A stretch of DNA of 64,000 nt from Flavobacterium glycines (GCF_900100165.1 NZ_FNEO01000008.1:1-64000); one strand, 5' to 3'; shown: positions 5,883 through 16,120, numbered from the stretch's first letter. Notes: generated by a model from the sequence alone, not told the origin. Made by a program: numbers and translations.

Positions 5883-7064
5883 TTATTTTATTTTGGCGCA
5901 AAATACTACTATTTTGTTAGTATTTACATCGGTTGTAAAAAAAGAATAGGAAGTTCCGCCATCTTTAATTTTCCATTTTTTTCGGATGTTTTCGACTGTT
6001 TCGGGAAAATTACGCGTGGTGATATTGCATTGTTTACCGCTCAGCTGGTTTTTCATTTCGGTTTTGTTATAAGGGAAAACGGCGTTGATTTCAAAAATTC
6101 GTCCCGGAAAATCGATTAATGTATCCGAAGTATAAAGATGTGAATGTTTGTGTAGTTTATGGATGTTATAATGAGCGGAAATGGCATCAAATCCGCCTGA
6201 TTTCATAATGGCGCTATTGGGTTCGTACAGGTATTTTAGCGGCAGGCTGTAAGCGGGATAACTCATTTCCTGTTGCATCACAAAATCAAAAGTATCGACA
6301 GCATTTTTGGTGATATTAGCGGTTTTTAGGTTAATAGCACCCGTATAATCACGGTGTAATTCCCATAAAAGCTCTTTAACTTCGTTTTCCAGTGCAATAA
6401 TATGAATGTTTTTGACATTTTTTAATTCGGATAATCCTGCTGAAATATCCAATAAAGGTGCTGTTTTTATCAGTATCGCATTGGACTTTTCGAAATAAAA
6501 ATCCAGATTTTCGGGTACATTAGGCAGGCAGTCTTTGAGCATGAAAACTTTGCCTTTGGCATCGTTACGACGGGAAGGATCAATGTATATCCAATCCCAT
6601 TTTTGCTCGGTATTTTTTAAAGTTGTAGTGCTGTCGCCGGAACAGCATTTGATATTTGAGACCTGAAGCTGACTGAAATTATGTTGTACAAGTTGTGACA
6701 GTTCCGAATTGATTTCGCAATGCGTTACTGATTTTATTTTTTTTGCAAAATAATAATCGTCCACACCAAAACCTCCTGTTAAATCAATCAGGCTTTCTCC
6801 GGAAACCAGCTGGCTTTTGTACAAAGCAGTAGCTTCGGAAGAGGTTTGTTCTACCGAAATTTTTGAAGGGAAAAGAATGTTTTCCGCTTGAAACCATGTT
6901 GGTAATTTTTCTTTGGCTTTGGCTTTGGCTTCAATTTGATTCAAAATCAATTTCCATTCAACATTAGGAAAAGGATTTTTTTGTAAAGCTAATTTGGAAA
7001 TTGAAGCATTGATATTGTTATTGATAAAGGCCTGAATTTCGGTATGTAAAATAGAATCTTGCAA
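5883..7064 (-). CDS. THUMP-like class I SAM-dependent methyltransferase
   Basis: A 393-residue protein of the Bacteroidota THUMP-like/PG_1098-type methyltransferase family. The SAM-binding motif I is at 92-100 (LIDLTGGFG), with an acidic end to the next strand (CEINSEL). The catalytic-type motif IDPSRR is at about 161-166. A C-terminal region (IKDGGTSYSFFTT) matches the THUMP-like end of the family. The likely substrate is RNA, but no specific site is known to me. The gene starts 2 nt after the stop of the upstream permease gene, so it is probably in an operon with it. Confidence 0.82.
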   Translation of the reverse strand: MQDSILHTEIQAFINNNINASISKLALQKNPFPNVEWKLILNQIEAKAKAKEKLPTWFQAENILFPSKISVEQTSSEATALYKSQLVSGESLIDLTGGFGVDDYYFAKKIKSVTHCEINSELSQLVQHNFSQLQVSNIKCCSGDSTTTLKNTEQKWDWIYIDPSRRNDAKGKVFMLKDCLPNVPENLDFYFEKSNAILIKTAPLLDISAGLSELKNVKNIHIIALENEVKELLWELHRDYTGAINLKTANITKNAVDTFDFVMQQEMSYPAYSLPLKYLYEPNSAIMKSGGFDAISAHYNIHKLHKHSHLYTSDTLIDFPGRIFEINAVFPYNKTEMKNQLSGKQCNITTRNFPETVENIRKKWKIKDGGTSYSFFTTDVNTNKIVVFCAKIK

Positions 7065-7066
7065 TT

Positions 7067-8158
7067 TTAGATGTTTTCAGTTAGAACGGCGACAATTTTG
7101 TTGTCTGGAAAAAATTCTTTGGCAATTACTTTTAAACTGGTGTAAATAGGGATAGCTACGACCATTCCGAAAATACCAAAGGTAATTCCGCTAATGAGTG
7201 TTACCAAAAAAATTTCCAGCGGATGTGATTTAACGCTTTTGGAGAAAATAATGGGTTGGCTGACATTGTTATCAATCACCTGAACGATTAAGAAACCTAT
7301 GACTACATAAATAGTTGTTGGCAGCATTTCGGTACTAAAGTGAGCTCCAATGTTGCTTATTAAGGTAAGTATTGCGGCTAAAACCGTAGCTATAATAGGG
7401 CCGATGTAAGGTATTACATTAAGCAAAGCACATAAAAAAGCAATTATCAGTGCGTTTTCATTGCCAAAAATAAGAAGGACAATAAAATACATAATGAAAA
7501 CCACGAGTAATTGAATGAGTAATCCGGTAAGGTATCGCGCCAGTAAATGATTGATTTTTTCAACGGAATTTAGGATTTTGTCCTCGTTTTGGTCAGGCAA
7601 AATCATTTTGGCTTTTTCTTTAAAGAAGCGTTGGTCTTTCAGAAAAAAGAAGGTAATAAAGAAAACCGAAGCGATTCCCATTCCAAAATTAGCGATGGTA
7701 TTGATTACAGAATTCAAAAAATCGGTAAAATAATTGAAATCTACTTTGGATGAAAAATCAGAATTGCTTACTATTTTTTTCACATCAATTTGGTGTAAAT
7801 TGAAGTAGTTCTCTACATTGGCTTCGATAATGCTTACTTGATTTTGAAGCATATTAGTGTCTAATAAAGAGAGATTTTGTGCCTGCGAAATGATTAAAGG
7901 AACAAATAATAAAACAAAGCCAATTAAGCTTAGTACAAAAATAAATAACACTGTAATTGTGGCTAATAGGTTGCTGAACTTTAATCTTTTCTTTAAAAAG
8001 ACAGTGAAAGGATTTGCAATCAAACAAAGCACCAAAGAAACGGTAATGTATAAAATAACAGTTTGGATTTTATAGATAAAATACAAAGCGGCACAAACTA
8101 AAACTAAAGTGGCTACGGCTTTTAAAATTCCTTGTGAAATGGTTTTTGATGTAATCAT
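7067..8158 (-). CDS. AI-2E family (PerM-like) membrane permease
   Basis: A 363-residue integral membrane protein with the family arrangement: N-terminal hydrophobic segments (about 10-65), a central soluble region, then clustered helices. Family features are the ending helices with NVIPYIGPIIA and VIDNNVSQPIIFSK, followed by HPLEIFLVTLISG. The family exports small molecules or ions, and the substrate here is unknown. The downstream methyltransferase starts within 2 nt of its stop. The name AI-2E reflects a role proposed for one member and should not be read as proof of quorum-signal export. Confidence 0.88.
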   Translation of the reverse strand: MITSKTISQGILKAVATLVLVCAALYFIYKIQTVILYITVSLVLCLIANPFTVFLKKRLKFSNLLATITVLFIFVLSLIGFVLLFVPLIISQAQNLSLLDTNMLQNQVSIIEANVENYFNLHQIDVKKIVSNSDFSSKVDFNYFTDFLNSVINTIANFGMGIASVFFITFFFLKDQRFFKEKAKMILPDQNEDKILNSVEKINHLLARYLTGLLIQLLVVFIMYFIVLLIFGNENALIIAFLCALLNVIPYIGPIIATVLAAILTLISNIGAHFSTEMLPTTIYVVIGFLIVQVIDNNVSQPIIFSKSVKSHPLEIFLVTLISGITFGIFGMVVAIPIYTSLKVIAKEFFPDNKIVAVLTENI

Positions 8159-8192
8159 TTATCAGTTAATTAGTTTATAAAGATAAAAAATA

Positions 8193-8696
8193 TCAAATCA
8201 ATTTAGAGGTTATTTCATATAAAGCAATGCCGGCTGCCTGAACGACATTCATACTGCTGTTTTGACCAAACATATTAATGTGTACAATTTGGTTAGAAAT
8301 ACTTAATAGTTCTTCACTGATACCGTTGATTTCGCTTCCAATTATCAAAGCTATTTTTTTATTGACTGGCAGTTGAACTTCTTTTAAAGCCTTACTGTTG
8401 GATGCGATTTCCAAAGAAATGATTTCGTATTGTTGTTCCTGTAGGTGTGTAACTAGCGCTTTGTTGTCTTCAAAAACACTATGTACAACATGTAAATGAG
8501 TACTCCTGCTGGTTTTGTTTATTTTTCTGGGATTCAGTGGAATGTCTTTACCTGAAAAGATAATTTTTTCAATACCAAAAGCTTCGCCAATTCGAAACAA
8601 CGAACCGATATTTTGTTGGAAATAAATGTGGTCGCAAACCAGCGTAACAGGAAATTGTCTTGGTTGAAACTGATTTTCTTCGTGAGTTAATTGCAC
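8193..8696 (-). CDS. TrmH/SpoU family RNA 2'-O-methyltransferase
   Basis: A 167-residue SPOUT methyltransferase consisting of the catalytic domain alone. The three family motifs are visible: motif 1 NIGSLFR (29-35), motif 2 LIIGSEINGIS (about 117-127) and motif 3 NSSMNVVQAAGIALYE (146-161). These form the knotted SAM site, with the Arg of motif 1 as the catalytic residue in the family. The target RNA, tRNA or rRNA, cannot be told from sequence. It starts 4 nt after the stop of the DUF4159 gene, so the two are likely one transcript. Confidence 0.88.
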   Translation of the reverse strand: MQLTHEENQFQPRQFPVTLVCDHIYFQQNIGSLFRIGEAFGIEKIIFSGKDIPLNPRKINKTSRSTHLHVVHSVFEDNKALVTHLQEQQYEIISLEIASNSKALKEVQLPVNKKIALIIGSEINGISEELLSISNQIVHINMFGQNSSMNVVQAAGIALYEITSKLI

Positions 8697-8700
8697 CTGA

Positions 8701-9339
8701 TTAATTATTGAAAATGTAGTTAATAATATTGGCGCCCATTTTTAAGGCTTTTTCACGAACAGGCAAAGGATCATTGTGTACTTCGGCATCTTCCCAGCCG
8801 TCGCCTAAATCGCATTCGTAAGTGTACAGCAGTACTAATCGGTTGTTTATGAAGATGCCAAAAGCCTGCGGGCGTTTGCCGTCGTGTTCGTGTATTTTGG
8901 GTAAACCATTCGCAAACAGAAAGGGTTTTTGAAAAATAGCATGCGTAGCCGGAATTTCGACTAAGGCTTTGTCAGGGAATATTTTTTTGATTTCTTTTCG
9001 GATGTATTCGTCCATGCCGTAGTTGTCGTCAATATGTAAAAAGCCGCCGCCTTTTAAATATTTTCGAAGGTTTTCAACATCTGAAGGACTGAAAACCACG
9101 TTGCCGTGTCCGGTCATGTGAACAAAAGGATAGGAAAATAAATCAGGGCTTCCGGGTTCTACGGTAGTTGGCTTTGGAGTGATTGTAGTGTTGATATTGC
9201 TGTTGCAAAAACGAATCAGGTTAGGCAGCGAAGTAGGATTGGCATACCAATCGCCACCGCCGCTGTATTTTACTAAGGCGATTTCCTGGGAAAAGGAAGC
9301 GAAAGAAATCAATAATAAAATAAGATAGCGTTTTTTCAT
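8701..9339 (-). CDS. secreted DUF4159 domain protein
   Basis: A 212-residue protein with a signal peptide (MKKRYLILLLISFASFSQ). The rest matches the DUF4159 pattern: YSGGGDWYANP near the start, PFVHMTGHG, LRKYLKGGGFLHIDDNYG, EIPATHAIF and YTYECDLGDGWED near the end. DUF4159 has a class I glutamine-amidotransferase-like fold, and members are widespread in Bacteroidota next to gliding or MoxR-type genes. The biochemical role is unknown. Its 3' end is 4 nt from the TrmH-type gene. Confidence 0.85.
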   Translation of the reverse strand: MKKRYLILLLISFASFSQEIALVKYSGGGDWYANPTSLPNLIRFCNSNINTTITPKPTTVEPGSPDLFSYPFVHMTGHGNVVFSPSDVENLRKYLKGGGFLHIDDNYGMDEYIRKEIKKIFPDKALVEIPATHAIFQKPFLFANGLPKIHEHDGKRPQAFGIFINNRLVLLYTYECDLGDGWEDAEVHNDPLPVREKALKMGANIINYIFNN

Positions 9340-9370
9340 CTTGCTTCGTTTGTTGTCAGTTCTCTGTTAT

Positions 9371-9473
9371 CTGTTGTCTGTTGTTGGTTGTTGGTTGTCT
9401 GTTGTTGGTTGTCTGTTGTTGGTTGTTTGTTTTTGTGTTTTAACTCATAACTCATAACTCATAACTCATAACT
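9371..9473. repeat. two adjacent simple tandem repeats
   Basis: The block at 9371-9427 is repeated TTGTTGGTTGTCTG-type units. The block at 9442-9473 is four perfect copies of CTCATAA. The two lie between rsmE and the DUF4159 gene. A degenerate form of the second motif recurs at 42431-42480. Nothing in them looks like coding sequence or CRISPR spacers. Confidence 0.85.
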
Positions 9474-9483
9474 TCTCAACCTA

Positions 9484-10191
9484 CTATTCATTAAAAAAAA
9501 CCACGCTATGACAGGCAACTACAGCAGCCGTTTCGGTTCTTAATCTGGTGTTGCCTAAAGAAACCGGAATGTAATTGTTTTCTAATGCCAGCGCGATTTC
9601 TTTAACCGAAAAATCTCCTTCAGGACCTATAAGTAAAGTAACATCTTCATTGGTTTTTAAAACTGATTTTAATGTTTTTTTATCGGTTTCTTCGCAGTGA
9701 GCAATCAATTGTAAACCTTTGTTTTGTTGTTTAGTGATGAATTCCTTAAAACTGATAGCTTCGTTTAGTTTCGGCAAGTACGCTTCGTTGCATTGTTTTA
9801 AAGCAGACAAAACGATTTTATCAAAACGTTCTTTGTTAATCACTTTTCTCTCGGAACGATCACAAATTATTGGTGTGATTTCCTGAATACCAATTTCGGT
9901 TGCCTTTTCCAGAAACCATTCGTAACGGTCGTTCATTTTTGTAGGTGCAACGGCCAAATGTAAATGGAATTTTGGAGTTGGTTTTTTCTCAAACGAATTT
10001 ATTTTAACCGTGCATTTATTATCCGATGCTAAAGTGATTTCACATTCGAATAAATAACCTAATCCATTAGTTACAAATAAAATATCGCCATCTTTTTTAC
10101 GTAAAACTTTAATGATGTGTTTGCTCTCTTCCTTGTCAAAAGAAAAAGATTCCGTTTGCTCGTCAATAGTTGGATTGTAGAATAATTGCAT
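9484..10191 (-). CDS. rsmE: 16S rRNA (uracil1498-N3)-methyltransferase
   Basis: A 235-residue RsmE-family SPOUT enzyme that methylates N3 of U1498 in 16S rRNA. An N-terminal PUA-like domain (about 1-70, with HIIKVLRKKDGD) precedes the methyltransferase domain. Family signatures are KMNDRYEWFLEKATEIG (substrate and dimer region), CDRSERK and the SAM loop LLIGPEGDFS with SLGNTRLRTETAA. Length is normal for the family. It starts 3 nt after the tsaD stop, so it forms an operon with tsaD, pairing an rRNA and a tRNA modification gene. Confidence 0.93.
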   Translation of the reverse strand: MQLFYNPTIDEQTESFSFDKEESKHIIKVLRKKDGDILFVTNGLGYLFECEITLASDNKCTVKINSFEKKPTPKFHLHLAVAPTKMNDRYEWFLEKATEIGIQEITPIICDRSERKVINKERFDKIVLSALKQCNEAYLPKLNEAISFKEFITKQQNKGLQLIAHCEETDKKTLKSVLKTNEDVTLLIGPEGDFSVKEIALALENNYIPVSLGNTRLRTETAAVVACHSVVFFNE

Positions 10192-10194
10192 AGT

Positions 10195-11217
10195 TTAGAA
10201 TTGAATTCGTGCTTTAGAAACTACTGAAGCATTTTCGAAATTTTGAGACAAAAACTTTTGATAACCTACAATTCCTATCATGGCAGCATTATCGGTAGTG
10301 TATTCAAATTTTGGGACAAAGGTTTTCCAACCGTACTTTTGTTCGGCTTCTTTTAGTGTGTTTCTAATGCCTGAATTGGCCGAAACGCCACCTCCAATAG
10401 CGATTTGTTTGATACCGGTTTCTTTGACCGCCATTTTTAATTTGTCCATTAAAATTTCGATAATGGTATATTGGATAGAGGCACAAATATCGTTAATGTT
10501 CTCGTCAATGAAATTTGGATTTTTTTGTTTCTCTTTTTGGATAAAATACAGGATTGCTGTTTTCAAACCGGAAAAACTAAAATCTAATCCTGGTACTTTA
10601 GGTTTGGTAAATGCAAAGGCTTTTGGATTTCCCAATTGAGCATTTTTATCGACCAAAGGACCGCCGGGATAAGGAAGTCCTAAGATTTTAGCTGTTTTGT
10701 CAAAAGCTTCTCCTACGGCATCATCCGTAGTTTTGCCTATGATGGTCATGTCAAAAAAGTTGTTGACTTTTACAATTTGGGTATGTCCGCCGCTAATAGT
10801 CAAGGCTAAGAAAGGAAATTCGGGTTTGTCGTAACCTTCTTCGTCAATAAAATGCGCTAAAATATGGGCTTGCATATGATTAACAGCAATAAGAGGAATT
10901 CCTAATGCCAACGCCATCGATTTGGAAAATGAACTTCCTACAAGCAAAGACCCCATAAGTCCCGGGCCTTGAGTAAAAGCAATTGCTGATAATTGTTCTT
11001 TTTGAATGTTTGCTTTTTTCAAAGCGGCATCAATTACAGGTACAATATTTTGTTGGTGTGCTCGTGAAGCCAGTTCGGGAACGACACCTCCGTATTGGTT
11101 GTGAATAAGTTGATTAGCAACAACATTTGACAGTACTTTGTCGTTACATAAGACAGCTGCGGCTGTGTCGTCACAAGAACTTTCGACAGCAAGAATGTAA
11201 ACCTCGGGATTTAGCAT
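10195..11217 (-). CDS. tsaD: tRNA N6-threonylcarbamoyladenosine transferase subunit TsaD
   Basis: A 340-residue TsaD protein, a cytoplasmic enzyme that transfers threonylcarbamoyl to A37 of tRNAs reading ANN codons. It has the ASKHA-type start ILAVESSCDDTAAAV, the metal-binding histidines His114 and His118 in NHMQAH, the nucleotide loop ISGGHTQ, and IGGGVSANSGIR followed by TDNAAMIG near the end. The ATG at 11217 is chosen because it gives the standard family start. Four extra codons upstream (11229) are possible but unusual. It is divergent from the tamB-like gene, with 200 nt between them. Confidence 0.95.
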   Translation of the reverse strand: MLNPEVYILAVESSCDDTAAAVLCNDKVLSNVVANQLIHNQYGGVVPELASRAHQQNIVPVIDAALKKANIQKEQLSAIAFTQGPGLMGSLLVGSSFSKSMALALGIPLIAVNHMQAHILAHFIDEEGYDKPEFPFLALTISGGHTQIVKVNNFFDMTIIGKTTDDAVGEAFDKTAKILGLPYPGGPLVDKNAQLGNPKAFAFTKPKVPGLDFSFSGLKTAILYFIQKEKQKNPNFIDENINDICASIQYTIIEILMDKLKMAVKETGIKQIAIGGGVSANSGIRNTLKEAEQKYGWKTFVPKFEYTTDNAAMIGIVGYQKFLSQNFENASVVSKARIQF

Positions 11218-11418
11218 AAAAAGGCACAAATTTTGGATTATCTTTTTAGAAACCGATTTTATTTTTTATAATTTTACGGCGCAGCCAAAATTAAAGAATT
11301 TTTATTAAAGGTTTCGCTCTTTCCTTGGGCAAAATAATATTTCATCACTATAACAGCAGAGCATATCAAAAAAGCGATTAAAATAACTTCAAATATAATT
11401 CTTGGGCTGATCATTCTT

Positions 11419-14400
11419 TTGTTAGCTCTCGGTATTGCTTTGTCGTTGCCTGCGGTCCAGACCAAAGTTGGGAAGTATTTGATGAATCGTATCAATAATG
11501 ATTTTGGAACTCATATTTCGATAGACAAAGTTAAGGTTTCTGTTTTTGGCGGTGTAAAAATTCAAAATGTGTTGATTTTGGATCATCACAAAGACACCTT
11601 GATTTATTCGAAAATTTTGAATACGAATCTTTTGGATGTTAATGCGGTTTTAGAAGGTGATTTGATTTTTAAGATCATTCGTTTGGATGGGGTTTTGTTT
11701 GATATGAAAACCTATAAAAACGAAAAGAAAACCAACATGGATGTTTTTATCGAATCTTTTGATTCGGGAAAACCACCATCCGGAAAGCATACACTATTTA
11801 TTTCGGATAAGGCTTATATCAGCAGAGCTCATTTTAGATTTTATGATTACAATCGCCCTAATCCTAAAGATGCTGAATTTACAAAGGTAAATGCCGAATT
11901 GACTGATTTTAAACTCTACGGTCCCGATGTAGATATAAAAATAGATCATTTGTCCTTTCTGGATTATCGAGGTTTGTTTGCCGAGGATTTAAGCACGGTT
12001 TTTAGTTATACCAAGAAAAAAATGCAGCTTAAAAATTTAGATTTAAAAACACCTAATTCTAAAATAAAAGCTGAAGTAACTTTAAATTATAAGATTAAAG
12101 ATTTTGCTCATTTTAATGATAATGTAAAATGGGATATAAAAATTCATTCTGCCAGCGTAGGAACCAATGATGTTAGGTGTTTTTACAACGGTATGGGGAC
12201 AAATCAGTTTTTTAATATCAGTCGTGCTGGTATGAAAGGAACTCTGAATAATTTGTATATCAGTCGTTTGAAAATGGTGGATTCCAATCGTTCGCGAATG
12301 GAAGGAGATATTCATTTCCTGAATATTTTTGGAAAAGCGCATCAGCGATTTTTTATGGATGGAAATTTTAGCCGTATTGAAACTAATTATGGTAATCTGG
12401 TGCATTTGATGCCGGAGTTTATGGGTAAAAAATTACCAAAACAAATCGAGACGCTGGGGAATTGCTGGATGGAAGGGAATATTCAGTTGACGGCTTCTGC
12501 TGTTGATGCAGCTTTGAATATGAAAACAGAACTAGGGAGAGTGCAGTCTGTTTTTTCGATGAAGGATATCGATTTTATCGATAAGGCAACCTATAACGGA
12601 AATGTGGTTTTTGAAAATTTTGATGTGGGGACTTTTCTAAATCGTGAGGATTTAGGTAAGGTTACGATGGATGTGAATGCTGATGGACGAGGATTTACTG
12701 AGAAATATTTGAATACTCAAATAGTGGGTGATATTCGTACTATGGATTATCAATCCTATACTTATAACAATATTAAAGTTAATGGAAACTTTAAGTTGCC
12801 TTATTATAAAGGACAGATTTCGGTTGCAGATCCAAATTTAGCTATGGAGTTTGATGGATTAGTGGATTTGAGTGCTAAGGAAAATAAATATGATTTTCAT
12901 ATTAATGTTGAGCGGGCTAACCTAAATAAATTGCAATTTGTAAACGATAGTATTTCTAATTTTAAAGGAGATGTTGTGGTACAACTTACCGGAAATACCA
13001 TCGAAAATTTGCAGGGGAATGTTTATATCAAGCAAACTTCGTATCAAAATACGAAAGATACTTATGTTTTTGATGACTTTAATATTAACTCCACTTTTGA
13101 TTCAAAAGGAATTCGAACCCTGACAATCGATTCTCCGGATATTGTAGAAGGGCAGATGGTGGGACGTTTTCAGTTTAAAGAATTAGGTAAGCTGACAAGA
13201 AATTCTTTGGGAAGTTTGTATACTAATTTCAAACCGGAGAAGGTTATTAAAGGACAGTTTTTGAAATTTAATTTTACGGTTTATAATAAAATTATTGAAA
13301 TTTTATATCCTGAAATTGGTTTGGGGACCAATACTGTTTTAAAAGGTTCTATTAAATCCGATACACAGGAATTTAAGATGAATTTTAATTCGCCTAAAAT
13401 TACTTATGCTAAAAACACTTTTGATAATATTCGGGTGTCAGTAGACAATAAAAATCCATTGTATAATGCCTATGTGGAATTAGATAGTATTAAAACACCT
13501 TATTATAAGATGCGTGATTTTAGCCTTATTAATATTACGACTAAAGATACTTTGCTGTTTCGTTCTGAATTTAAAGGAGGAGAAAAAGGTGAGGATTTTT
13601 TCAGTTTGAACTTGTATCATACCATTGATAAGAATAATAACAACGTTGTTGGGATAAGTAAATCGGAGATGAAGTTCAAAGAGAATTTTTGGTACCTGAA
13701 TCAAAAAGACAGCCCGGACAATAAAATTGTTTTCGACAAAATGTTGAAGAATTTCAAATTTGATGATATTATATTGTCTCACGAAAATCAGTCGGTTACT
13801 TTGAAAGGAGAGATAAACGGCAGGACAAATAAGGATTTGGAACTTAGTTTTGATAATGTCGATTTGTACAAGATTACACCTTTGAGTAGTAAGTTTGTCT
13901 TTAACGGAAATGTAAATGGTGCGGTTCATTTTAAACAAAACAATCAAATTTATAAGCCTACAGCTTCATTAGTTATTGATAAGCTGAATATTAATAAAAC
14001 GGATTTAGGTGTTTTGAAATTCAACATCGAGGGAGATCAAAGTCTAGAGAAATTTACTATTGATTCCTATTTGAATAATGATAATCTGGAGTCGCTTAAT
14101 GCAAACGGAAGTTTCGAAATTGTGAATAAAAAGACGATTCTGGATTTAAAACTAACTTTGGATAAATTTAACTTAGGCGTTTTTAGTTCTTTGGGTGGAG
14201 AGGTTTTGTCGAATATCAGAGGTTTTGTAACAGGAAACTCAGTTATTACAGGGGATGTAAACAAGCCTAAAGTGAGTGGTCGATTGTTTGTTGATAAAGC
14301 AGGAATGACTATTCCATATTTAAATGTTGATTATCAGTTGAACGATCGTTCTATTGTTGATTTGGTCGATGAGAAGTTTATGTTTAGAAACAATACTATT

Positions 14401-15858
14401 ACTGATTCCAAATTCAATACTAAAGGTTTGTTGAATGGTACTATTGAGCATCATAATTTTTCGGATTGGAAATTGGATTTTGACATCAGTTCTAAGAAAT
14501 TAGTGGTTTTAGACACCAAAGATTCCGAGGATGCAGCTTATTATGGAACGGCATTTATTAATGGTAATGCTTCTATAAAAGGGCCTGTTAATTCGTTATT
14601 TATTAAAATTGCTGCCAAATCCGAAAAAGGTTCAGATGTTAAGATACCAATTAATTATGCGGAGAGTGTAGGTGAAAATTCGTTTATACACTTTTTAACC
14701 CAGAAAGAAAAGTATAATAATAAAATGGGTATTCTTGAAAATAGCCATAAATATAACGGACTGGAATTAGAGTTTGATTTGGATATTACTCCGGATGCTG
14801 AAGTTGAAGTGATTTTAGACAGAAACACAGGTCATGGAATGCGTGGGAAAGGCTATGGTTCGTTATTGTTTAAAATTAATACGCTGGGGAAATTTCAAAT
14901 GTGGGGGGATTATCAGGCTTATGAAGGAACTTATAATTTTAAATACGGAGGATTAATTGATAAAAAGTTTGCTGTTAGAAAAGGCGGTTCTATTATATGG
15001 GAAGGAAATCCAATGCGAGCACAGTTAAATTTACAAGCGGTGTATAAAACGATTGCAAATCCGGCTGTACTTTTAGATAATTCCTCTTTTAACAGAAAAG
15101 TTCCTGTTGATGTGGTTATTGGAATCCAGGGAGATTTAGCGAGTCCGGATCCTGATTTTAATATTGAATTTCCAACAGTGAGTAATGTTTTGAAATCGGA
15201 AATACAATATAAATTGTATGATAAAGATGTGCGACAAACACAGGCTTTGTATTTATTATCTTCAGGTGGCTTCCTGAGTCCGGAAGGGGTGAATCAGTCG
15301 GATTTCTCCGGAAGTTTGTTTGAAACAGCTTCCAGTTTGTTAGGGGATATTTTGAAAACCGATAATGATAAGTTTAAAGTTGGTTTAAATTATGTTTCAC
15401 GGGATAGAAGAATTGGTAAAGAAACCGATGGCAGGGTAGTAGCAACCATTTCTTCTAAAATTAATGAACGTATTACTATTAACGGGAAGGTTGGGGTTCC
15501 TTTTGGGGGAATTAATCAATCAGCAGTTGTAGGTGATGTTGAAGTTCTGTATAGAGTAAATCAGGATGGAACAATGAATCTGCGATTATTTAACAGGGAA
15601 AATGATATTAATTATATAGGACAGGGGATTGGATATACTCAGGGGGTAGGATTGACTTATGAAGTTGATTTTGATACTTTTAGAGAGTTGGTCAGTAAAA
15701 TATTCAAAAAGTATCGTATTCAAAAAACGGATAGTTTAAATGAGTATTTTCAGGATTCTAATGTTACACCTGAATTTATTAATTTTAATAATAGTAAGTC
15801 TCCGAAAAAAGAAGAGGTGAAAAGGAATTCAGAAGCAGTAGGTACTGAAGAGGATTAA
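11419..15858 (+). CDS. TamB-like translocation/assembly protein
   Basis: A very large AsmA/TamB-type protein (1479 residues from the TTG at 11419). A membrane segment near the start is followed by more than 1000 residues of repetitive beta-strand sequence. The conserved C-terminal TamB domain (DUF490) is seen from about 1150 on: MWGDYQAYEGTYNFKYGG, GNPMRAQLNLQA, and FPTVSNVLKSEI with QALYLLSSGGF. Such proteins bridge the inner and outer membranes and support lipid or outer-membrane protein traffic. The start is uncertain. There is no ATG upstream, and the frame is open back to 11338 without a normal start codon. It encodes the rest of the helix (IILGLIILLLALGIALSLP), which the TTG start would cut in half. 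See the finding on this start. Confidence 0.88.
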   Translation: MLALGIALSLPAVQTKVGKYLMNRINNDFGTHISIDKVKVSVFGGVKIQNVLILDHHKDTLIYSKILNTNLLDVNAVLEGDLIFKIIRLDGVLFDMKTYKNEKKTNMDVFIESFDSGKPPSGKHTLFISDKAYISRAHFRFYDYNRPNPKDAEFTKVNAELTDFKLYGPDVDIKIDHLSFLDYRGLFAEDLSTVFSYTKKKMQLKNLDLKTPNSKIKAEVTLNYKIKDFAHFNDNVKWDIKIHSASVGTNDVRCFYNGMGTNQFFNISRAGMKGTLNNLYISRLKMVDSNRSRMEGDIHFLNIFGKAHQRFFMDGNFSRIETNYGNLVHLMPEFMGKKLPKQIETLGNCWMEGNIQLTASAVDAALNMKTELGRVQSVFSMKDIDFIDKATYNGNVVFENFDVGTFLNREDLGKVTMDVNADGRGFTEKYLNTQIVGDIRTMDYQSYTYNNIKVNGNFKLPYYKGQISVADPNLAMEFDGLVDLSAKENKYDFHINVERANLNKLQFVNDSISNFKGDVVVQLTGNTIENLQGNVYIKQTSYQNTKDTYVFDDFNINSTFDSKGIRTLTIDSPDIVEGQMVGRFQFKELGKLTRNSLGSLYTNFKPEKVIKGQFLKFNFTVYNKIIEILYPEIGLGTNTVLKGSIKSDTQEFKMNFNSPKITYAKNTFDNIRVSVDNKNPLYNAYVELDSIKTPYYKMRDFSLINITTKDTLLFRSEFKGGEKGEDFFSLNLYHTIDKNNNNVVGISKSEMKFKENFWYLNQKDSPDNKIVFDKMLKNFKFDDIILSHENQSVTLKGEINGRTNKDLELSFDNVDLYKITPLSSKFVFNGNVNGAVHFKQNNQIYKPTASLVIDKLNINKTDLGVLKFNIEGDQSLEKFTIDSYLNNDNLESLNANGSFEIVNKKTILDLKLTLDKFNLGVFSSLGGEVLSNIRGFVTGNSVITGDVNKPKVSGRLFVDKAGMTIPYLNVDYQLNDRSIVDLVDEKFMFRNNTITDSKFNTKGLLNGTIEHHNFSDWKLDFDISSKKLVVLDTKDSEDAAYYGTAFINGNASIKGPVNSLFIKIAAKSEKGSDVKIPINYAESVGENSFIHFLTQKEKYNNKMGILENSHKYNGLELEFDLDITPDAEVEVILDRNTGHGMRGKGYGSLLFKINTLGKFQMWGDYQAYEGTYNFKYGGLIDKKFAVRKGGSIIWEGNPMRAQLNLQAVYKTIANPAVLLDNSSFNRKVPVDVVIGIQGDLASPDPDFNIEFPTVSNVLKSEIQYKLYDKDVRQTQALYLLSSGGFLSPEGVNQSDFSGSLFETASSLLGDILKTDNDKFKVGLNYVSRDRRIGKETDGRVVATISSKINERITINGKVGVPFGGINQSAVVGDVEVLYRVNQDGTMNLRLFNRENDINYIGQGIGYTQGVGLTYEVDFDTFRELVSKIFKKYRIQKTDSLNEYFQDSNVTPEFINFNNSKSPKKEEVKRNSEAVGTEED

Positions 15859-16120
15859 TAATTTAAAGTTTTGCAAAAAAAACAGAGGCTGTGATTAATA
15901 GTTATCTGTTTTTACAAAATGTTAAATAAATATAAATAATAGGTTATTCTTAGTTAAAATCTATAAAAATCGATTTCTGTTAAAAAAAATAAGGCATTTT
16001 TTGTTTTTTTTAAAACTTATTAACGAAAACGTTTGAATTTATAATAAATAGTTAAAATAATAAAACAGAAGCTTTTAAAGTAATTTATGTTTCTTAATTT
16101 TACCTTTCAAAACTAAAACT

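Noticed and set aside
9371..9473. A possible CRISPR array in the tandem repeats.
   Set aside because: Repeat units are 7 to 14 bases with no unique spacers between them, and no cas gene is nearby.
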